The translations under genes and the position numbers were made by a program. From contig CP018783.1 in the NCBI GenBank assembly GCA_002025645.1, positions 1,674,001 through 1,738,000 of the forward strand: DNA of 64,000 bases, read 5' to 3'. Below are positions 26,084-36,800 of this stretch, piece by piece (the stretch's first letter is position 1; each line of letters starts with the position of its first letter). The notes under the pieces are model-generated. The model worked only from the letters and a program-made list of their open reading frames with translations, was not told where the DNA came from and made no database searches. The stretch is from Curtobacterium pusillum (lineage in GTDB: Bacteria; Actinomycetota; Actinomycetes; Actinomycetales; Microbacteriaceae).

Positions 26084-28015
26084 CTACTGCCCCGGTTCCT
26101 CCACATCGTCCACGTCGCGCCAGTTCCCGATCACCGGGAACTCGGTGACCCGCAGCCGAGCGGAACCGTACGGCACCAACCGCAGGTCGTCGTCCGGTCC
26201 GTGGTCGAGCACCGGGCTGAAGGGCGGGGTGTCCGCCTGCGCACCGGCCATCCGCCACTCGGTCGCCCGCGCTCCCGGAGCGTGCAGCACGACCGCCGCG
26301 CTCTTCCGGTCCCGCAGCGACCACGGCGCATCCGGCACGGCACCACGGGTGACCCGCCACTCGGAGGCGTCACGGAGGTCCGACAACGCCCAGTTCCAGG
26401 ACTGCCGCGCGTGCACCTCCCACTCGCCGATGCCCGGAGCCCCGTCGTGCGACACCCACCGCTCGCCGGGCGAGTAGACCATCGTCAACGGGCCGAGCCG
26501 CACCGCAGCCGCTTGCCGCTCGCGTCGGACCACTCGAGCCCGCATCGGCAGCACCAGAACCACGTCACCAGCCGACGACCAGTCGCGCGACAGCGTGACG
26601 TACCCGTCGACGGCGGTGTCCAGTGCGACGGCCACTCCCCCGACGGTCAGGGTCGCCTCGGAGGCCCACGACGGGATCCGGACCCGCAGTGCGAACGGCT
26701 CGGTTCGTTCGGTCGACACCCGGATCGTCACGGTCTCGTCGAACGGGTACTCGGTGTCCACGGTGATCGACACGGGGTCGTCCCCGACCGACGTCGACAC
26801 TTCGGAGGGTGCGTACGCGACCACCCGCAGCCCGTCGTCGTCGCGCAGCCACAGGTGCGACACGAACTTCGGCCACCCCTGGTGCAGGTTGGCCGTGCAG
26901 CACCCGAAGTGCGGTTCGAGGCCGAAGATCCCGGCGTCGTCGGACGAGAAGCTCCACTCCCGCCGGGCCACCGACACCTCGACCTGGTTCGCCTGCTGGT
27001 GGTACTGGTGCCCGCGCATCTCGGGGTCGCTCGACGCCGGCAGCAGGTTGTACGCCAGGTTCTCGAGCCGGTCGCCGTCGACCGCGCGCCCGTACACCTG
27101 GGCGTGCACCGACGCGGTGAACATCATCTCGACGACCTGGCAGGTCTCGATGCCGGCGGTGGCCTCGCGTCCGCCGAGCCACTCGTCGCCGGAGAACCAG
27201 CCGTTCGCCTGACCGTGCCAGCGGTCGAGGTTCCCGAACGACGACTCCGTCCGGCGCGCGTGGCCGTCGACGTCGTGGTCTCGCAGTGCGTCGACGGCAC
27301 CGGTCTTCAGGCCCATCGCGACGTTCGGTCCGTGGGTCCGGTGCGAGAAGGTCCGCGCGGGCCCGGTGATGAGGTCGTTCGCCAGGTAGTCGTCCCAGCG
27401 GATCGTCTGCGCCGCCAGCACGTCGACGAGCTCGAGCAACCAGGCATCCCCGGTCCGCTCGTACAGCCACCAGACCGACAGCGCGTTGTCGGCGCCGCGG
27501 GCTCGGCCCCAGGACGTCAGCGGGCGCTCCGGCAGGGCACCGAGCTGGTGCCGGAAGTACCGTTCGAGGAAGGGTGCGACCCGCTCGTCACCCGTGGCGT
27601 CGGCGTGCTGCGTGAGCACCTTGAGGGCGACCATCCGCGGCCACCAGTCGTCGTTGCCCGCCGGTCCGAAGAACCCGTCCTCGCGCTGCGACCCGAGGAT
27701 CCACTCGATCCACGGCGTCGCGAGGTCGAGCAGCCGCTCGTCGTGCAGCACGTGTGCGAGCGGCACCAGGCCGTCGAGGTAGTACGGGCCGCGCTCCCAG
27801 TTCTCACCAGGTCCGCCGCGCCAGCCGCTGTCCGGGCCGACGTCGGGCCAGAGCGCCTCGAGCTGCCCGGTGATGTTGTCCGCCTGCAAGCGGAGCTGGT
27901 CGAGCAGCCAGCCGCGGGGTCCGATGCTCCCGAGCGGCAGGGGCCGGTGCGGCCGACCGCCGGGGGTGGGGGCGTCGGCAACGGTGCCGGTGGTCGGGGT
28001 GTCCGTGATGGTCAT
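26084..28015 (-). CDS. Beta-L-arabinofuranosidase, GH127 (DUF1680)
   Basis: 643 residues, close to the usual GH127 length. Starts at ATG 28015, overlapping the permease stop (ATGA). A metal-site 'ETC' motif near residue 288 (GIETCQVVEM) and 'FGCCTAN' near 371 match the Glu-x-Cys and Cys-Cys zinc ligands and nucleophile of HypBA1-like enzymes. It removes terminal beta-L-arabinofuranosyl units from plant arabino-oligosaccharides. No signal peptide is seen, so it acts in the cytoplasm on the sugars imported by the upstream ABC transporter. Confidence 0.9.
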   Translation of the reverse strand: MTITDTPTTGTVADAPTPGGRPHRPLPLGSIGPRGWLLDQLRLQADNITGQLEALWPDVGPDSGWRGGPGENWERGPYYLDGLVPLAHVLHDERLLDLATPWIEWILGSQREDGFFGPAGNDDWWPRMVALKVLTQHADATGDERVAPFLERYFRHQLGALPERPLTSWGRARGADNALSVWWLYERTGDAWLLELVDVLAAQTIRWDDYLANDLITGPARTFSHRTHGPNVAMGLKTGAVDALRDHDVDGHARRTESSFGNLDRWHGQANGWFSGDEWLGGREATAGIETCQVVEMMFTASVHAQVYGRAVDGDRLENLAYNLLPASSDPEMRGHQYHQQANQVEVSVARREWSFSSDDAGIFGLEPHFGCCTANLHQGWPKFVSHLWLRDDDGLRVVAYAPSEVSTSVGDDPVSITVDTEYPFDETVTIRVSTERTEPFALRVRIPSWASEATLTVGGVAVALDTAVDGYVTLSRDWSSAGDVVLVLPMRARVVRRERQAAAVRLGPLTMVYSPGERWVSHDGAPGIGEWEVHARQSWNWALSDLRDASEWRVTRGAVPDAPWSLRDRKSAAVVLHAPGARATEWRMAGAQADTPPFSPVLDHGPDDDLRLVPYGSARLRVTEFPVIGNWRDVDDVEEPGQ

Positions 28016-28977
28016 TTGATGGATCCTCCGATGAGACCTCTGGTGTAGTACCGCTGCAGTGCGAGGAACAGCACGACCACCGGGACGGTCGCCACGCAGG
28101 CGACGGCGGTGAGGAGCCCCGGGTCGATCACCGGCACGCCGGGGATCTTGAAGGACGTGCTGATGCTCGACAGCGCGAGCGGGAGTGTGTACTTGCTGTC
28201 GGTCGACAGGAACGTGACCGAGCTGAGCAGGTCGTTCCAGCCGGCCATGAAGCCGAACAGTGCGGTGGTGACGAGCCCCGGCCACGCGAGCGGCAGCATC
28301 ACCGATCGCAGGATCCGCCCGGTGCCGGCGCCGTCGATGGCCGCCGCGTCCTCGAGCTCCGAGGGGATGCCGTCGAACGTGTTCCGCATGACGAACACCG
28401 AGAACGGCAGCTGGAGCGTCACGAGCACCAGCACCACCCCGGCGAGCGAGTCGAGCAGCCCGAGCTTGCCGAGCACGATCGACAGCGGCGTGAGCAGCCC
28501 CTGGAACGGCACGACGAGCGGCGCCAGCAGGAGCACGAACACGATCGTCGAGCCGCGGAACCGGATCTTCGACAGCGCGTACGCCGCGAGCGTCGACACG
28601 ATCGCGACGAGCACGGCGACCGAGATCGCGACCACGAACGAGTTCACGATGTTCTGCCGCAGGTCCACCGACGGGTCGAACACCTTCGTGTAGTTCCGGA
28701 GCGTCAGCGTCGCGATCGACTCGAACCCGATCCCCCGGGCGTCGGCGTCCGCCGGCAGGAAGGAGCGGAACAGGATGTACAGGACCGGTGCGATGAAGAG
28801 CAGTGCGAGCACCGTGCCCACGACGACGTACGCGACGCCGCTCGCGTGCACCCGACGACGACGCGGCGGGGTCGCGCCCGGCACGTCGGTCCGGTTCGGT
28901 GCACCGGGCCTGGAGGCGCGGCTCGCCTCGCGCCCGTCGGCTGCGGTCGTGCGCCGGGTCACCTCGGTCGCGCTCAT
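28012..28977 (-). CDS. Carbohydrate ABC transporter permease (MalG-like)
   Basis: 321 residues from ATG 28977 (AGGAGGACGAGCG upstream). Six transmembrane helices; the EAA loop 'LEDAAAIDGAGTGRILRSVM' near residue 210 contacts the ATPase. The N-terminal 40 residues are Arg/Ala-rich and include the dispersed repeat. No ATPase is encoded here, so a shared MsiK-type ATPase elsewhere is expected, as in many actinobacteria. Confidence 0.9.
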   Translation of the reverse strand: MSATEVTRRTTAADGREASRASRPGAPNRTDVPGATPPRRRRVHASGVAYVVVGTVLALLFIAPVLYILFRSFLPADADARGIGFESIATLTLRNYTKVFDPSVDLRQNIVNSFVVAISVAVLVAIVSTLAAYALSKIRFRGSTIVFVLLLAPLVVPFQGLLTPLSIVLGKLGLLDSLAGVVLVLVTLQLPFSVFVMRNTFDGIPSELEDAAAIDGAGTGRILRSVMLPLAWPGLVTTALFGFMAGWNDLLSSVTFLSTDSKYTLPLALSSISTSFKIPGVPVIDPGLLTAVACVATVPVVVLFLALQRYYTRGLIGGSIK

Positions 28978-29924
28978 CGCTCGTCCTCCTGTCCGGTGGA
29001 GCGCAGGGCCCGGAGCTGGATGATCGCGATGACGAGGATGATCACGGTGAGGATCATCGACAGGGCGGCGCCGTAGCCGAGGTCGTAGCGGACGAACGAC
29101 TGCTGGTACGTGTACATGACGGTCGTCGTCGTCGACCCGCTCGGGCCGCCCTTGGTCAGGACGTAGAACTGGTCGAACACCAGGATCGAGCCGGACACCG
29201 CGAGCAGCATGCACAGCGCGAACTGCCGTCGGACGAGCGGGAAGACCACCGAGCCCTCGCGGCGCCACCACCCGGCACCGTCGATCTTCGCCGCCTCGAT
29301 CACCTCGGTCGGTACCGCCTGCATGCCCGCCATCAGCAGGATCATCGCGACGCCCATCGACTTCCACACGGTCAGGACGATGACCGCCCAGAACGCCGTG
29401 TCGGGCGACGTGAACCACGCGGTGTCCCCGTTCGTCAGGCCGACCGACTTCAGCAGGACGTTGATCACGCCGGTCCCCGGGACGAGGAGCACGTTCGCCA
29501 TGTACGCCGCGGCGGTGAACCCGATGACGACGGGCATGAAGAACGCCGTCCGGACGAAGGACACCAGGCGTCCCTCGCCGCGGACCATCGTCGCGGCGGC
29601 GTAGCTCGCGGCCATGCCGAGCGGCACCGACACCACGGTGAAGAGCAGCGAGAAGCCGAGGGAGCGCCAGAACGCGGTGTCCTGGAACGCCTGCGCGTAG
29701 TTCGCGACGCCGGCGACGCTGACCTTGCCGAGCAGCGGCCAGTTCGAGAACGACATCCCGACGAGCAGCACCATCGGCACGACGAAGAACACGACCGCGA
29801 GGACGAGCGCCGGCGCCACGAGTACCCACGCGAGCGTCTGGCGACGACGGCTCGCGGAGCGCGGACGGGAGCGCTTGGCCCCGTCCGCGACCCCGGCGAG
29901 CGCCGAGGAGGTGACGGCTGTCAC
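28974..29924 (-). CDS. Carbohydrate ABC transporter permease (MalF-like)
   Basis: 316 residues from GTG 29924 (GTGA overlap with the binding-protein stop). Six transmembrane helices after a Ser/Arg-rich N-terminus. EAA loop 'VIEAAKIDGAGWWRREGSVV'. Pairs with the MalG-like permease downstream. Confidence 0.9.
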   Translation of the reverse strand: MTAVTSSALAGVADGAKRSRPRSASRRRQTLAWVLVAPALVLAVVFFVVPMVLLVGMSFSNWPLLGKVSVAGVANYAQAFQDTAFWRSLGFSLLFTVVSVPLGMAASYAAATMVRGEGRLVSFVRTAFFMPVVIGFTAAAYMANVLLVPGTGVINVLLKSVGLTNGDTAWFTSPDTAFWAVIVLTVWKSMGVAMILLMAGMQAVPTEVIEAAKIDGAGWWRREGSVVFPLVRRQFALCMLLAVSGSILVFDQFYVLTKGGPSGSTTTTVMYTYQQSFVRYDLGYGAALSMILTVIILVIAIIQLRALRSTGQEDER

Positions 29925-31219
29925 TGCCCGACCTGGCTGTACGCCTGCTCGATGAGCGAGTTGGCCTGCTTCTCGGCGCTCGCGAGGGCGGTCTTCGCGT
30001 CGGCGCCCTGGAAGATGACCTTCTGGGACTGCTGCGCCCACGGGCCGTTCGGGTCGTTGATCACCGCGTTGTAGGCGATGCTCTTCGGGAGCTTGCCGAT
30101 CGCGAGCGTGTCGACGATGTCCTTCGACCAGTCGTCCGTCGCCAGGCTCTTCGCCACCGTGAGGTCCGGCGCGATCCAGCCCTGCGAGAGGTCGATCTCG
30201 GCGGCCTTCTTCGAGCTGACGAGCCACTTCATGAGCGACCACGCGCCGTCCGCGTTCTTCGCCCCAGCCGTCATGCCGATCTCGTCACCACCGAGGAACG
30301 AGCCGGAGCCGCCGTCCACGCCGGGGATCCCGACCGCGCTGCCGAAGTCGGCCTTCTTCGCGGTGAGGGTGTTCGCCCCGCCGAACAGGATGCCGACCTT
30401 GCCGTTGAGGGCGTTCTCCTGCCCGACGTTGCCCGGGTCCTGGTTCGGCTGGTCGGTCTTCTGCATGAGCCCGGACTTCCACATGTCCTGGTACCAGTCG
30501 ACCATCCCGACGAGCTCGGGGCTGGTGAACTCCGCCTTCTGGTTCTTGCCCGCCGCCGTCAGGACGCTGCCGCTCTTCGCCCACGAGCTCGGGAACCCGG
30601 TCCACGCCTGCCCGACACCGCCGAGGGTCGAGAACCCGGTGACCCCGCCGCCCAGCGCCTGGATCTTCTCCGCCGCGGCCTTCACCTCGGCGAGGGACGT
30701 CGGCGGCTTGGTCGGGTCGAGGCCCGCCTTGGTGAACAGCGACTTGTTCCAGAACATCTGGGAGCCGGTGAGGGCCACGGGCAGGGCGTAGTTCTTGCCG
30801 TCGAGCGTGCCGATCTCGACACCGGCCGGCGCGAGGTCGCCCTTGTTCGACAGGCTCTTCACCTTGTCGGTGACGTCGGCCAGCAACCCCTGGGTCGCGA
30901 GCAGCGGGGTGTTGACGATGTCGTAGCTGACGAGGTCGGGGACCGATCCCGCACGGGCGGAGTTCGCGAGCTTCGTGAGGTACTGGTCGGCCTGGATCGT
31001 GGAGAGCTTGACCTTCACGTCCGGGTTCGCCTTCTCGTAGGCCTTCACCTGGTCGGTCAGGTCGACGCCGCCGTCGCGCTGCCAGAGCGTCACCGTGCCC
31101 TTCGCAGCACCGCCCCCGCTGTCGGCCGTCCCGCTCGAGGAGCACCCGGCCAACCCGAGTGCTGCGATCGTCAGTGCGGCTGCCGCGATCGCGGACCGCC
31201 GGATCGTGGATGTCTTCAT
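29921..31219 (-). CDS. Extracellular sugar-binding lipoprotein of ABC importer
   Basis: 432 residues. ATG 31219 has GGGAG 6 bases upstream; the next ATG upstream has no room for it. The signal ends in lipobox LGLAGC, about residue 24. The mature protein is family-1 solute-binding ('GTVTLWQRDGGV', 'KAYEKANPDVKVKL', 'GRG...' hinge segments). It delivers the oligosaccharide to the permeases at 28012-29924. It is first in the operon and starts right behind a LacI operator. Confidence 0.9.
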   Translation of the reverse strand: MKTSTIRRSAIAAAALTIAALGLAGCSSSGTADSGGGAAKGTVTLWQRDGGVDLTDQVKAYEKANPDVKVKLSTIQADQYLTKLANSARAGSVPDLVSYDIVNTPLLATQGLLADVTDKVKSLSNKGDLAPAGVEIGTLDGKNYALPVALTGSQMFWNKSLFTKAGLDPTKPPTSLAEVKAAAEKIQALGGGVTGFSTLGGVGQAWTGFPSSWAKSGSVLTAAGKNQKAEFTSPELVGMVDWYQDMWKSGLMQKTDQPNQDPGNVGQENALNGKVGILFGGANTLTAKKADFGSAVGIPGVDGGSGSFLGGDEIGMTAGAKNADGAWSLMKWLVSSKKAAEIDLSQGWIAPDLTVAKSLATDDWSKDIVDTLAIGKLPKSIAYNAVINDPNGPWAQQSQKVIFQGADAKTALASAEKQANSLIEQAYSQVGQ

Positions 31220-31254
31220 CGTCATCTCCCGCTGTGCAGCTCGCCGCATCGTTG

Positions 31255-31269
31255 CGGCAATGTTTGCTG
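31255..31269. promoter_or_regulatory. LacI-type operator before the binding-protein gene
   Basis: CGGCAA-TGT-TTGCTG, one mismatch in the arms. Same design as the perfect copy at 31331-31345, 76 bases away, and it sits 36 bases upstream of the binding-protein start. Confidence 0.65.
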
Positions 31270-31330
31270 TATTTGCCGAAGGTAGAACGAGACGAAAGCC
31301 GTGTCAATGCTTGACGTCTGAATCGTGATG

Positions 31331-31345
31331 CGGCAAGGTTTGCCG
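31331..31345. promoter_or_regulatory. Perfect LacI-type operator CGGCAA-GGT-TTGCCG
   Basis: Perfect inverted repeat 34 bases before the LacI start. With the copy at 31255 it covers the divergent gap, consistent with autoregulation and looping. Confidence 0.75.
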
Positions 31346-31378
31346 AGTGCCGTACGCTCGCATCGCAAGGAGGACGCC

Positions 31379-32377
31379 GTGGTCAACCGACGTGAGGTGA
31401 CGCTCGCCGACGTCGCCGCCCAGACCGGCGTCTCCGTCGGCACGGTCTCCAAGGTCCTCAACGGGCGCGGGCAGATCGCCGAGGGGACGCGGCAACGCGT
31501 CGCTGCAGCGGCGACCGAGCTGGGACTGAGCGTGCGCGCCGAGACGCGAGCCGTGCCTCCAGGCCGGTCCTTCCTGGTCGGGGTGCTCTCCACCGACGCC
31601 TACGGACGGTTCACCATCCCGATCCTCACCGGGGCCGAGGACACCTTCGGGCCGGGCGAGGTGTCGATGCTGCTCGCCGAGAGCCGTGGCGACCCCATCC
31701 GCGAGGCGCACTACGTGCAGACGTTCCTGAACCAGCGCGTCGACGGCATCGTCGTGACCGGTCGCTCCAGCGACCCGCGGCCCTCGATCACCGGACTGCT
31801 CGGGGTGCCCGCGGTCTACGCGCTCTCGCCGTCCCTCGACCCGTCCGACGTCTCGATCGTGCCGGGCGACGAAGCCGGCGCCGCACGCGCGATCGACCAC
31901 CTGATCGGCTCCGGCAGGCGCTCCATCGCGGTCATCTCGGGTGCGCGGCGGCACACTGCCAGCTCGCACCGTGTCGAGAGCGCGAAGCGCGCGATCGCCG
32001 CCGCGGGGGCAACGCTCGCCGGTGGCGACGCCCTGTACGGCGAGTGGAGCGAGCGCTGGGGGTACGAAGCCGCCACGCGACTGCTCGACACCGAGTTCGA
32101 CGGGGTGTTCTGCACGAGCGACCAGATCGCCCGCGGCGTGGTCGACTGCCTGCGCGAAGCGGGGATCGCGGTGCCGACGCAGGTCGGAGTCGTCGGGGTC
32201 GACAACTGGAGCGTCATCACCGATGCGGCGCGGCCGTCGATCACGTCGGTCGACCTCAACCTGCGCGAGGTCGGGCGGCAGGCGGCTGACCTTCTCATGC
32301 GGAAGATCGCCGGGGAGGTCGTCGAGGGTGGGGTCCGGACGGCGGAGTGCTTCCTGGTGCCGCGGCAGTCGACGTGA
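31379..32377 (+). CDS. LacI-family transcriptional regulator (arabinoside locus)
   Basis: 332 residues from GTG 31379, with AAGGAGG 5 bases upstream; an earlier in-frame ATG (31325) would run through the operator. The helix-turn-helix is 'LADVAAQTGVSVGTVSKVL', followed by a periplasmic-binding-like effector domain. It is divergent from the GH127/ABC operon and very likely represses it, released by an arabinose-type ligand. Its stop overlaps the APH gene start by GTGA. Confidence 0.9.
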   Translation: MVNRREVTLADVAAQTGVSVGTVSKVLNGRGQIAEGTRQRVAAAATELGLSVRAETRAVPPGRSFLVGVLSTDAYGRFTIPILTGAEDTFGPGEVSMLLAESRGDPIREAHYVQTFLNQRVDGIVVTGRSSDPRPSITGLLGVPAVYALSPSLDPSDVSIVPGDEAGAARAIDHLIGSGRRSIAVISGARRHTASSHRVESAKRAIAAAGATLAGGDALYGEWSERWGYEAATRLLDTEFDGVFCTSDQIARGVVDCLREAGIAVPTQVGVVGVDNWSVITDAARPSITSVDLNLREVGRQAADLLMRKIAGEVVEGGVRTAECFLVPRQST

Positions 32378-33300
32378 ACGTCTCGGGTTCGTTGGCTGCG
32401 GTGCTCGCTGCTGCTGGCCTGCCGACCGACGGGCACTACGAGGCGAAGGGTGGGTGGGTCAGTCGGGCGTGGGTCGGGTCGTCGTACGTCGTGCGGACGG
32501 GTCCGCTTTCTGCCGCGGGGGCGTACGAACACGAGGCGTCCGTCGTGGCGCTGCTCGAGGGGACGGAAGTGCCGCACGCTCGGCACATCGCGCACGGGAC
32601 CTCGGCTGATGGCGCCTGGTACGTGTCCTCCCGGTTGCCCGGGCGGACACTGCACGATGCATGGCCGAGCGCCTCCGTCGCCGAGCGTCGGTCGATCATC
32701 CACTCGCTCGGGGACGCGTTGCGGGCGCTCCACCGCGTGCCGGCTCCCGCTGGGCTGATGCCGCCGTGGCTTCGCGGGGCCCTGGCTGGCGGGTCGTGGC
32801 CGGCGTACCACCCGCCGGTCGTGGGTGCGGCGATGGCGCTCGTCGAGGATGCCGGATCGTCCGCTGCTGTCCGCTCTTGGGTTTCCTCACACTTGCCGCT
32901 GTTCGACGCCGATCCGCACGTGCTCGTCCACGGGGATCTGCACGGGTCGAACATCATGGTCGACGACGGGCGGGTCACGGGGCTGATCGACTTCGCCGAG
33001 GCCGTGGCGCAGCCGGCGGACGTCGAGCTCGACACGATCCTGCGGTGGTGTGCGCGGCCGGAGGAGTTCCCGCCGACGCCGTCATCGCGGGGGCTCGACG
33101 CGGCGTCGCTCGCCCCGGTGCCGGGGTGGCTCGAGGAGGCGTACCCGGAGTTGTTCGCGCGGCCATCGTTCCGGACGCGGCTGGCGTTCTACGACCTGTG
33201 GGTGGAGCTGGCTATCGTCGGGCACCATCCGGATGCGGCGTGGCGGGCTACGGCGGAGGCCCGGATCGTACGGTCGATCGACCAAGGCACCTTCGGATAG
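32374..33300 (+). CDS. Aminoglycoside phosphotransferase-fold kinase
   Basis: 308 residues from GTG 32374, coupled to the LacI stop (GTGA). The catalytic loop is 'VLVHGDLHGSNIMVDDG' (Asp about 187), and 'TGLIDFAE' holds the metal-binding Asp. APH/choline-kinase-fold enzymes phosphorylate small molecules using ATP. Co-transcription with the LacI regulator suggests a sugar or sugar-alcohol substrate rather than an antibiotic, but this is inference. Confidence 0.8.
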   Translation: MNVSGSLAAVLAAAGLPTDGHYEAKGGWVSRAWVGSSYVVRTGPLSAAGAYEHEASVVALLEGTEVPHARHIAHGTSADGAWYVSSRLPGRTLHDAWPSASVAERRSIIHSLGDALRALHRVPAPAGLMPPWLRGALAGGSWPAYHPPVVGAAMALVEDAGSSAAVRSWVSSHLPLFDADPHVLVHGDLHGSNIMVDDGRVTGLIDFAEAVAQPADVELDTILRWCARPEEFPPTPSSRGLDAASLAPVPGWLEEAYPELFARPSFRTRLAFYDLWVELAIVGHHPDAAWRATAEARIVRSIDQGTFG

Positions 33301-33805
33301 TCCAGAGGTGCCCACGTCGCAGTCGATGCCGCCCAGCGCCTCGACCCGGTCCTCCAGCGACTCGACAGCCGAAGCACCCGAGGGTGAGCATGCCAGTTGA
33401 TGAATCGGCGGAAGGTTGATGGTCCCATGTCGCAACCGAGCCGGTCGGTATGCACGACGACGTCGCAGGGGCTCTCCGCCGTGCGCTCGAGTTCATCGAC
33501 GCCGACCAGCTCGACGCGCCGAGCGCGGCGACGGCGTTCGTCCGCAGCGGGTTCGCTGACGGGGGCAGCCAGCTGGTGCGTCGACCACCGTCTGACCCGC
33601 GCCGTTGCGCCCGCTGGATGCGGGCACCCAGGCCGGGACTGGAGGCACGGGCCGTGCTCCGGCAGGTCCTACACAAACCTGTTTCGGAGGAGGATCCGGA
33701 GGCACCGAGGCGGAGTCGTCACCCAGCGCAAAGTCGAATTCTGAGGCCCCTATGGATGAAACCCAGCCGGAAGAGTGAGCTAGCCGTCGGGGTTGGAGCT
33801 CGGCA
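33301..33805. other. Island left edge, no confident gene
   Basis: About 500 bases between the APH gene and the large NTPase. An ORF at 33450-33902 starts plausibly ('MHDDVAGALRRALEFIDADQ') but degrades after about 45 residues and its end lies antisense to the NTPase gene, so it is probably a remnant. A TGGAGGCACGG repeat copy lies at about 33640-33650. Nothing else recognised. Confidence 0.5.
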
Positions 33806-36800
33806 TCAGCTCCCGTACCGCTTGTGTACCTTCATTGGATTGCGATCATCTTCGACCTTCGTGACGATTCCCCGCTGCTTCAGCGATTCAAGCAAACGAT
33901 GATTATCAGTAGTGTTCTGCACCCGCGGCTTGTCTCGTCCGAGCCTCGTCAGCTGACTGTAGTCATCACCCAGGGAGTTCAGTACTCCGAATAGCTGCGA
34001 GTCCGACACCGAGTCCAGATGCGGCATGAGATGGTGCAGCACCTCGCTCTTTCCAATTCGCTGACTCGCCATCTGCTCGACAATCGAGAAGCTCACGAGG
34101 ATCCCGAGCCTTCGCGCAGCCTTCCCGACTTCGACAAGGCCGGCTGCCCCACCGGCCGGCGTGTACTGGTCGGCGTTCTCAACGATTACCCGCTTCGCCT
34201 CGTCCGTCACCGACGCACATGCAAGCACTTTCGCCAGGTCGACACCGACGAGTTCCGGCGTTACCCACTCGGCGAACTTCGGCGACACAGCGATGACGCG
34301 CTCACGTGTCACCCAGTCTGCAGAAGCGAGATGCTCATAGGTCGCGGCGCCGCTGGAGATCACCCGGCGAGCGACCAGCTCGGGATACAGTGCACCTGAC
34401 TCGACGGGCAGCTCAGCGACCACCAGCCACGCCTTCAGCCCCAGACTTTCCGCAAGCTTCGCTCGAAGTTCCGCACCGAGTGTAGACGGGGTGGAAATTA
34501 GAGTGACGGCTAGGCTGCGCTTCTCGTCTTCGTCGGCATCTTCATGCTCGGTGATCTCCTCACTCGACGCGAGCACCGCGGCGAGATTCACATCCACACT
34601 GCCGATCTGCTCGATGTATCGGGTCACGTTCGAGAAGGTGGCCGGGAACTTATCGTGCGCCGCGAGCACGGCCCAAGTGTCCTCGGGCACGTCTTCGACG
34701 TCCGCGATACGGCTGTCATCTGAAACGCCCTCGATGAAGCGCTCGAGCAGATCCGGCGCCGCTTCGTGTACTTCGGCGATAACCACATGGAACCGGTCGG
34801 CCGCGTGGTTCGTAGCAACGCGACCGTCGACAGCGTCCAGGTAGCTCGGCAGCTCGGCAAGCGCCTTTGCATAGACGTCTGCGCGGCGAGTAGCTCGGAG
34901 TTGGTCGAGGCCAAGGCCCGCGTCATCACCGACCGCCGCCCGGAGATTCGACAGACTCATCTCATACAGACCGAGTTTCACGAAAGCCGACCGGACGACG
35001 TCGCTGGTTCCGGACAGGTCAGGCAGCGACAGTCCCGCATCCTTGAAAAGGAGTGCGACGCGTTCGGCTCGCGCAGCGGGCAACGCATCGCTCGCGATAG
35101 CGGGCAACTGCGCATAGTTCGCAGCCAGGAAGGCCTTCGCCTTCTCTGTCAGCGTCTGCTTCGGCTTAGTGGCCAAGCTCGTGAGGCAGGCGCTGACCAG
35201 TTCGGTTCTCGTCCCATCGTCGAGCTCGACGTCCGCGATCAAGTAATTCAGCACTCGCGGGCTCCGTGACGTGAGCTTCTTCACCAGTGCTTCACTCGAC
35301 ACGCCACTGCTCAAGTAGCTCTCGAGGAACTTCTTGCTGTTTGCGTCGAAGCGCGCCAGAGCGGTGATCATGATGTCTGCGTCCGCGCTGTTTGCGCCCA
35401 GCAGGTAGTCCAGGATCGCGATGTTGAACAGGGCTGGCTCCGCGAGCGACCGGGCTCCGCGCTCACGGATCACAGCCTCTGCGTCCGCGGTTGTCAAGAC
35501 GAACTGCGCATCCATGAGTCCACGCTCGACGTGATGAATGATGAAGTTCGTGGCCGCAGGACTAACACGGTCCCCATGGAACGTCGAGGTGTAAAGCGTG
35601 AAGTTGCGATCTATGTAGCCTGCCCGGATCAGGTTAAACGCGAGCCCCTTGGTCAGCAGCCTCTCTGCCACCTCAGCGAGCGACTGTGAGGTGCCCTCGT
35701 AGTCGACCAAGAAGTCGGGCCGACTCATCAGCTCGCCCATGTCGGACGTGCGCACAAACGCGAGCTGTTCCTGCAATTCCCGGATCCGCTCGGACTCCGC
35801 GTCGTCGTCGCCTTCGCGCCACGCTCCCTCGTCGAGTGTGTCGCCAACGAGTGCGGCGATATCGCTCCGCGACAGCGTGAACGACCCACCGCCGAAGTAC
35901 GGATTGTTCCATCCCACGGTGCGGTTCTCAGACCCGGCGAGCTCGCGCCAGAACTCGATCGACTCGAACTCTGTGGCGTCCGCGACCCGTCCGTTCAGGA
36001 TGTACTGGCCGTTTTGAGCGCGGACATTGTCCGATGAGCGCACCAGGAGATCTATCCGAGCGACCAACAGCTTCCCGAGCCGTGACGCCCGCTGCTTCGC
36101 GACCGTGCGACGTGAGATCTCCACGCGAGCAGATCGAAGCTCGCGGTCAAGGCGCCGGATGTTCTCCGATACCAGCGTCCTGCTGACCTCGTAGAGGTTG
36201 TCCAGTTTGCTCTTACCAAGCCGGATGACCTCAAAGTCGCTGAGGTGCGTGCTCTTGTAGAGCATCATCGCGAACAGGTGCGTCTCGCTCAGTTCGAGCT
36301 GCTTCCCGTCCCCGGCGAAGATCCTGTCCCGGAAGACGACGAACTCGTTGCGAACGTTCTTGAGCAGACGCATGTCCGGTACGAATCGGCCGGCGAGGTC
36401 AATCAGGTCCGGCGATACGTCGTGCTCGATGCCACGCAGAATCTGCGTGGTCAGGTTGCGGGCGCTTCGATGCGTGATGAACGGGACGACTGGAACGACA
36501 AGGTCGAAGAATTTGGTGCGGTTCGCACGCACGATCTCAGCCTGCGCTGGGTCTTCGATCTCTACGAGCGCCACGTCGACCTTGCGCTTCTCGTGCTCGA
36601 GACTCACGCGGTCGAAGATGCTGTCCTTGATGGCGTAGATGAAGCGAATCGGCTTCTTGATCTGCGGCGATGCGTTGAGGAGCGCATTCAGGGAGCGCAA
36701 AGTCTCGAAGATGTGTGAGTCATTGAAACGGTCGATGTCCTCGAAAATCACGATGTCGCGCTTCGAAGTCTCGAAGAAGTAGACAATCTCGTCCAGGTAC

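Noticed and set aside
33450..33902. Complete 150-residue gene
   Set aside because: Only the first 45 residues look protein-like; the rest is antisense to the NTPase gene and unlike a folded domain.
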